9,607 nt of DNA from Ardenticatenales bacterium (GTDB lineage: Bacteria > Chloroflexota > Anaerolineae > Ardenticatenales > Ardenticatenaceae), in the NCBI GenBank assembly GCA_013812995.1, contig JACCSL010000279.1, positions 1-9,607 of the forward strand. Direction: 5' to 3'. Position numbers and translations under genes: made by a program. The notes under the pieces were generated by a model. It made no database searches. It was not told the origin of the DNA and saw only the letters and a program-made list of their open reading frames with translations. This document shows, one piece after another, positions 5,561-9,607 of this stretch; the first letter of the stretch is position 1; every line of letters begins with the position of its first letter.

Positions 5561-8104
5561 CTATGCCCCTCCCTGTATCACAGGCTGCGGCTCGCTGCTT
5601 TCCTCATGATTGAGCGTGGCGGCGCAGTCGGCACTGATGAACAGCTCGACGAGGCGGCTGTCCAATCGCCCACGCTGCACGTCTTCGCGCAGGATACGAT
5701 AGGCGACCTCGCGGGTGTAGGCTTTCTTGTAAGGGCGGTCCGTGGCGGTGAGCGCGTCAAAGATGTCGGCGATGGCGAGGATGCGCGAGGGCAGAGGCAA
5801 CTCCTCCGCTTTCTTCCCCTGGGGGTAGCCCTTGCCATCCAATGTCTCGTGGTGGTCACCAGCAAAGAGCGGCACGTTGCGCAGGCGGCGGGAGAAGGGA
5901 ATCTGGCTCAGCAGGCGGATGGACACAGCGGCATGGCTGCGGATAATGTCGATCTCCTCCGGCAGCAGCGTCCCGCGCGAGATGGCAAGGTTGCGCACCT
6001 CGTCCGGCGTCAGATAGGGCTGCTCAATCCCGTTGTCATCCGTGTAGCTACGGGCAGCAATCTGCTGGAGTCGCTCCATCCGCTCCGGGGCCATGAACTC
6101 TCCCCCGTGGTTGATCATCTCGATAAAGGCCAGATCATCGGTCAGCGCGGCCAGCTTCTCTTCTAGCTCGTTGTCTATCGCCACCAGTTCCCTCCTGGAG
6201 GCACGTTCCTGGATGACTTCGAGCTTGTGCTGGAGGGCCTCGTTCTGCATCCCGCGCCGAATCACCGAAAAACGGGTACGAATCTCGTGGATGCGGTCAT
6301 AGATGCGCTCCAACTTGGTCGCCTTGTCCACAACGTGCTCAGGCACGACAATCTTGCCAATGTCATGGAGCAGCCCCGCGATGCGCAGCTCGTTCACCTC
6401 CTCCTTCGAGAAGCGCCGCCCCTCAAAGCTATCATCGGCAACCTCGTTGACTGCCTCGGCCAGCGCGACGGTCAACTGTGTCACGCGCTGGATGTGCCCT
6501 GCCGTGGAGGGAGATTTCTCGTCAACGGCCACGGCCATCACCTGGATCAGTCCCTCCAGGAAGCCTTGCAGGTCATTGATAAGGCGCGCGTTGGTGAGCG
6601 CGATACCCGCCTGCGAGGCCAGCGCCAGGGTTCGCTCGACGCGCTCGGCGGGAAAGGGCACCACTTTGCTCCGGCGGGGGTCCTTGGCATTGATGAGCTG
6701 GAGGACGCCAATGATATCGTTCTCGTAGTTGCGCATGGGCACCACGAGCATCGAGGTCGAGCGGTAGCCGGTCATTGAGTCATACTGGCGCGTCCCGCTG
6801 AAGTCCATCCCCTCCGCCTGGTACACATCCGGAATGTTCACGATCTCCCCCGTCAGCGCCACATACGCTGATACGTTTGAGGGTGTCAGCGGCACCGAGG
6901 GCAGGTGCGCCTGTTTCCCATGTATTCCGCCCAGCCGCGTGTGCATGCTGTCATTCTGGATGATCTGGAAATTCAGCACTCTGGCGTCCCAGTCCACGGT
7001 GTAGAGGGTGCCCGCGTCGGCGTGGTTGATGGCGCGGGCCTCATCCACGATGCGCTCCAGCAGGCGATCCAGGTTGTGCTCCGCTGAGAGCGCAATGCCG
7101 ATATGCGTCAGCCGCTGAATCTCGACGAGGGATGCCTGGAGGTCATTGATGAGGCGCGCGTTGGTGAGCGCGATGCCCGCCTGCGACGCCAGTGCCTCCG
7201 TTCGCTCGACGTTGTCGGCCAGGAAGGGTACTACATGGGTCGTCAGTGGATCCTGGGCATTGATGAGCTGGAGGACCCCGATGATCTCGTTGTCATAGTT
7301 ACGCATGGGCACCACGAGCATCGAGGTCGAGCGGTAGCCGGTCATTGAGTCATACTGGCGCGTGCCGCTGAAATCCATCCCCTCCGCCTGGTACACGTCC
7401 GGGATATTCACGATCTCCCCCGTCAGCGCCACGTACGCTGATACATTCGACGGCGTCAGCGGCACCGAGGGCCACTGCACTTTATCGCCGCTCGCGCCAC
7501 CGACACGCGTTCCCATGCTATCGTTCTGGAGCACCTGGAAGTTGAGCACGCCCGCGTCCCAGTCTACGGTATAGAGGGTGCCCGCATCCGCATGGTTCAG
7601 CGTGCGCGCCTCCTCGACGATGCGCTCCAGCAGGCGATCCAGGTCGTGCTCTGCGGAGAGCGCGATGCCGATATGTGTCAGCCGCCGGATACCTTGGACG
7701 AGTTCATCGTAGGTGGCCTTGACGCGCATCAGGGCACGTACCCTGGCCAGGAGCTCCATCGGGTTGAGGGGTTTGGTCAAAAAGTCATCCGCCCCGGCAT
7801 CCATCGCGCGGACCACATCCTCCGCGCGGACCATCGGGGTCACCATGATGACCGGAATGGCGCGCGTGGCGAGGTTGTCCTTCATCTCCATGCAGATTTC
7901 GAATGCATCTCCGTGGGAGAGTTGGGTTCCCAGAATCATTAATTCGGGGAGAGGTCCGCCACTCTGGAGCTCGCGGAGGGCGGCCAGGCCATCCGACATT
8001 GTTTGCACCTGGAAGCCTGCGCCCACCAGATGTTCTCTGAAAAGACTTTCACTTTCTTTATCTTCATCCACAATCAGGATCAGGGGGCTATGAGTGGTTT
8101 CCAT
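5561..8104 (-). CDS. Receiver-GAF-GAF-HD-GYP signalling protein, probable c-di-GMP phosphodiesterase
   Basis: 847 residues, cytosolic. Order: receiver domain at 8-128, GAF at 139-324, GAF at 329-514, HD-GYP at about 520-825. HD-GYP domains hydrolyse cyclic di-GMP. Metal ligands look intact: His537, HD at 580-581 (LLHDIGK), His724, HHE at 751-753, Asp780, and GYP at 759-761 within DGKGYP. About 125 residues, predicted helical and charged, are inserted between the HD motif and His724; this is seen in some GAF/HD-GYP proteins that begin with a DEKSP-type motif. The receiver keeps the acidic pocket (Asp13, Glu14), Thr89 and Lys111, but has Gly59 at the phospho-acceptor position, so it is probably not phosphorylated. 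The two GAF domains are tandem copies. ATG 8104 has GGAG 7 bp upstream. The adenylate cyclase gene lies 149 bp upstream on the same strand. Confidence 0.93.
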   Translation of the reverse strand: METTHSPLILIVDEDKESESLFREHLVGAGFQVQTMSDGLAALRELQSGGPLPELMILGTQLSHGDAFEICMEMKDNLATRAIPVIMVTPMVRAEDVVRAMDAGADDFLTKPLNPMELLARVRALMRVKATYDELVQGIRRLTHIGIALSAEHDLDRLLERIVEEARTLNHADAGTLYTVDWDAGVLNFQVLQNDSMGTRVGGASGDKVQWPSVPLTPSNVSAYVALTGEIVNIPDVYQAEGMDFSGTRQYDSMTGYRSTSMLVVPMRNYDNEIIGVLQLINAQDPLTTHVVPFLADNVERTEALASQAGIALTNARLINDLQASLVEIQRLTHIGIALSAEHNLDRLLERIVDEARAINHADAGTLYTVDWDARVLNFQIIQNDSMHTRLGGIHGKQAHLPSVPLTPSNVSAYVALTGEIVNIPDVYQAEGMDFSGTRQYDSMTGYRSTSMLVVPMRNYENDIIGVLQLINAKDPRRSKVVPFPAERVERTLALASQAGIALTNARLINDLQGFLEGLIQVMAVAVDEKSPSTAGHIQRVTQLTVALAEAVNEVADDSFEGRRFSKEEVNELRIAGLLHDIGKIVVPEHVVDKATKLERIYDRIHEIRTRFSVIRRGMQNEALQHKLEVIQERASRRELVAIDNELEEKLAALTDDLAFIEMINHGGEFMAPERMERLQQIAARSYTDDNGIEQPYLTPDEVRNLAISRGTLLPEEIDIIRSHAAVSIRLLSQIPFSRRLRNVPLFAGDHHETLDGKGYPQGKKAEELPLPSRILAIADIFDALTATDRPYKKAYTREVAYRILREDVQRGRLDSRLVELFISADCAATLNHEESSEPQPVIQGGA
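6551..7690 (-). repeat. Tandem duplication of a 570-bp GAF-encoding unit
   Basis: Two in-frame copies (7121-7690 and 6551-7120) at an exact 570-bp offset, each coding 190 residues. Hand alignment gives about 32 differing residues of 190. A 59-residue core (7295-7471 and 6725-6901) is identical in protein but carries about 12 silent base changes, while 62 bp inside it (6732-6793 and 7302-7363) are identical in DNA. The most variable part lies just N-terminal to the core. Confidence 0.95.
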
Positions 8105-8111
8105 CTAACTG

Positions 8112-8115
8112 CTCC
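8112..8115 (-). promoter_or_regulatory. Ribosome binding site fixing the HD-GYP protein start
   Basis: GGAG on the minus strand lies 7 bp upstream of ATG 8104. It supports this start, which also places the receiver's first beta strand (LILIVDED) right after a seven-residue lead. Confidence 0.7.
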
Positions 8116-8127
8116 GTTAATGACAAC

Positions 8128-8211
8128 CGTAAAACGTAAAACGGATTACGGCTATAGGTATGCTTACTCTCTTAAGATTTATCCACCTGGTCGTTTACGT
8201 TTTACGTTTTA
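8128..8211. repeat. Heptanucleotide repeat arrays in inverted orientation between cyclase and HD-GYP genes
   Basis: Left array 8128-8143 is two CGTAAAA units plus CG. Right array 8192-8211, read on the minus strand, is TAAAACG twice plus TAAACG. A 14-bp exact inverted repeat (8130-8143 and 8198-8211) results, with a 54-base spacer, so the transcript could form an A/U-rich stem. The 7-bp unit resembles the short tandemly repeated elements known from cyanobacterial intergenic regions. No clear promoter for the downstream gene is seen in the gap. Confidence 0.8.
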
Positions 8212-8253
8212 TGCATTATTTGAATATAGCCAAGCTAACGGTCAGGGGCAAAG

Positions 8254-9561
8254 CTACGCCAGCTTCCAGAGGTGAACGGGGCTCTGCCGCCCTCTGACCA
8301 GAAGCGGCTCCAGGGAAACCGCCTTGTGCGCACCCTCGCCCAGCTCCTGCCAGACCTCCTCCGAGAGGAGCAGTTGAGAGCCAAACTGCTTGTTGAGCTG
8401 CTCGATGCGAGAGGCGAGGTTGACGACATCGCCGATCACCGTGTACTCCTTGCGCACCGAGGAGCCGACGGTGCCGGTGATGGCCTCGCCTACATGCAGG
8501 CCAATGCCGACCCTCGTGGGAGGAACATCGCCCCCGGCACTGAGGATGCGCACCTTCTCAATGATCTCCAGCGAGGCCGCGACCGCGTGGCGACACTTCT
8601 GGTCGTCGGGGAGCGGGGCACCGAAGACGGCCATGAAGCCGTCCCCCAGAAACTTGTTGATGATGCCCTGATGGTTGTTCACACTCTCGATCATCGACTC
8701 AAAGAGCATGTTGAGGTAGGCTACCACCTCTGCCGGGCTCTTCTCCTCTGAGAAGCTCGTGAAGTTGCGGATGTCGAGGAACATCACGCACACATTCCGC
8801 GTCTCGCTCTCCACATCAGCGGTTTGAGCGAGCAACTTGTTGACCACTGCCGGGGATAGATGCTGGCCGAAGACGTTGAGCAATTTGCCCCGCTCTTCCA
8901 TCGACCGCACATACTTGATGAAGCGGTTCTTGAGCTGCACCGACACGAAGGCCGCCACGATGCCCGCCACCAGCAAGAGCCCGCTCCGCGCAATGTAGAT
9001 CCAGCGCGAGGTACTGAGCGTGGCAACGGGTGCCGCCATGATGGCCTCGCGGGAGAGCCAGGCAACCCCGGCGTATTCCAGCGCCGCCACGGTGCCGGTG
9101 AAGAGGCAGAGCCACGGGTCCAGCCGAAGCGTGGCGAGCAGGATGAAAAGATAGTAGAAGAAGGCGGGGGGACTAATCAGGGCCTCCGTTGGGCCAACCT
9201 GCTGGCTCAGAATGAGCAGGGCCAGCGTCGGCACCGAGGTCTCGATGAAGGCGTTGGCGTAGCGCGCGAGGTAGGGCGGCTCACGCTCCGCCTCCAGAAA
9301 GCGCCCAAAAACATAGCGCACGCCCAGCGTATAGAGAAACCCGCCGCCCAGCACCCGCAGGGCAAAGGAGAGGTCATGCACTCCCAGGCTGGCAAACTGC
9401 TCCTGGTAGAAAATGGCGAAGACGCCATAAAGGAGCAGGATGAAGGCAAACACCACTGCGAGAATCGTGACGCGCAGCCGCTCGCTCAACAGAATCTCGC
9501 GCGCCAACTCGCGCTCGAAGGGATCGTCGGGCAGCTTGTCGATCAACAGAAAGTGGGTCAT
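8254..9561 (-). CDS. Membrane-bound class III adenylate cyclase
   Basis: 435 residues from ATG 9561. It makes cAMP from ATP at the inner face of the membrane. About six hydrophobic segments (near 31-52, 66-85, 104-119, 121-136, 141-158, 180-200) precede a linker with the family's FGQHLSPAVVNKLLA motif (221-235) and the cyclase domain. Metal Asp253 (FLDIRNF) and Asp287 (FLGDGF), purine-contacting Lys283 (NKFLGD) with Thr354 (EYTVIGD), and transition-state Asn361 and Arg365 (VNLASR) are all present. It should therefore be an active adenylate cyclase of the Thr-containing (IIIb-like) kind. ATG 9561 is preferred over ATG 9603: AAGGAG lies 7 bp upstream of it, and the longer version would translate the heptanucleotide repeat. 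The membrane part matches no sensor domain I can name. The next gene on this strand is the HD-GYP protein. Confidence 0.94.
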   Translation of the reverse strand: MTHFLLIDKLPDDPFERELAREILLSERLRVTILAVVFAFILLLYGVFAIFYQEQFASLGVHDLSFALRVLGGGFLYTLGVRYVFGRFLEAEREPPYLARYANAFIETSVPTLALLILSQQVGPTEALISPPAFFYYLFILLATLRLDPWLCLFTGTVAALEYAGVAWLSREAIMAAPVATLSTSRWIYIARSGLLLVAGIVAAFVSVQLKNRFIKYVRSMEERGKLLNVFGQHLSPAVVNKLLAQTADVESETRNVCVMFLDIRNFTSFSEEKSPAEVVAYLNMLFESMIESVNNHQGIINKFLGDGFMAVFGAPLPDDQKCRHAVAASLEIIEKVRILSAGGDVPPTRVGIGLHVGEAITGTVGSSVRKEYTVIGDVVNLASRIEQLNKQFGSQLLLSEEVWQELGEGAHKAVSLEPLLVRGRQSPVHLWKLA

Positions 9562-9568
9562 GGGGGGA

Positions 9569-9574
9569 CTCCTT
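9569..9574 (-). promoter_or_regulatory. Ribosome binding site that sets the cyclase start
   Basis: AAGGAG on the minus strand lies 7 bp before ATG 9561. The in-frame ATG at 9603 has none visible in the window, so the 14 extra codons are judged untranslated. Confidence 0.75.
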
Positions 9575-9584
9575 GGAACGGAAA

Positions 9585-9605
9585 GGCAAAAGGCAAAGGG
9601 CAAAA
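9585..9605 (+). repeat. Heptanucleotide tandem repeat upstream of the cyclase gene
   Basis: Three consecutive 7-bp units: GGCAAAA, GGCAAAG, GGCAAAA. The array may continue past the window edge. A single GGCAAAG also abuts the cyclase stop at 8247-8253. The unit shares the (C/G)G(T/C)AAAA pattern of the arrays at 8128-8211. Confidence 0.8.
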
Positions 9606-9607
9606 GT

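Noticed and set aside
8128..8211. CRISPR array
   Set aside because: The units are 7 bp, adjoining and inverted, with no spacers of regular length and no cas genes.
9562..9603. N-terminal extension of the cyclase to ATG 9603
   Set aside because: The extra codons translate the GGCAAAA-type repeat, and the good ribosome site belongs to ATG 9561.

Overview
The window looks like chromosomal DNA from a GC-rich bacterium with large signalling proteins. A Chloroflexota-like host, possibly phototrophic, fits best: there is a magnesium/cobalt-chelatase ATPase, a class III adenylate cyclase with a polytopic membrane N-terminus, a REC-GAF-GAF-HD-GYP protein, and intergenic arrays of 7-bp units. This host assignment is inference. 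No rRNA or other taxonomic marker is present.

Layout. Positions 1-460 (minus) hold the 5' end of an AAA+ metal-chelatase subunit that runs off the left edge. Positions 461-802 are a divergent intergenic region with back-to-back promoter candidates and a leader that can pair with itself. Positions 803-4373 (plus) form a tight three-gene operon: an unrecognised helical, membrane-leaning protein, a KAS III-type condensing enzyme with an intact Cys-His-Asn triad, and a flavin-dependent monooxygenase-like protein with a hydrophobic C-terminal tail. This segment is visibly more AT-rich than its flanks (one 60-base line near 850 is about 35% G+C, one near 5300 about 67%). It reads as a compact acyl-chain or lipid-modifying cassette, plausibly acquired.

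Positions 4496-5554 (plus) encode an aminoglycoside-phosphotransferase-fold kinase. It ends 6 bp from the convergent stop of the next gene. Positions 5561-8104 (minus) encode an 847-residue receiver-GAF-GAF-HD-GYP protein. Its receiver has Gly where the phosphorylatable Asp should be, and its two GAF domains are tandem copies. Upstream on the same strand, 8254-9561 encodes a six-helix membrane class III adenylate cyclase. Heptanucleotide repeats lie on both sides of the cyclase gene.

How the genes may work together. The cyclase and the HD-GYP protein could be a second-messenger pair: cAMP made at the membrane, perhaps sensed by a GAF domain, with c-di-GMP hydrolysed as output. The 803-4373 operon is the best candidate for an undescribed system: the condensing enzyme would make an acyl or ketoacyl product and the oxygenase would oxidise it, with the first protein as partner or membrane anchor. 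Its product cannot be read from sequence alone.
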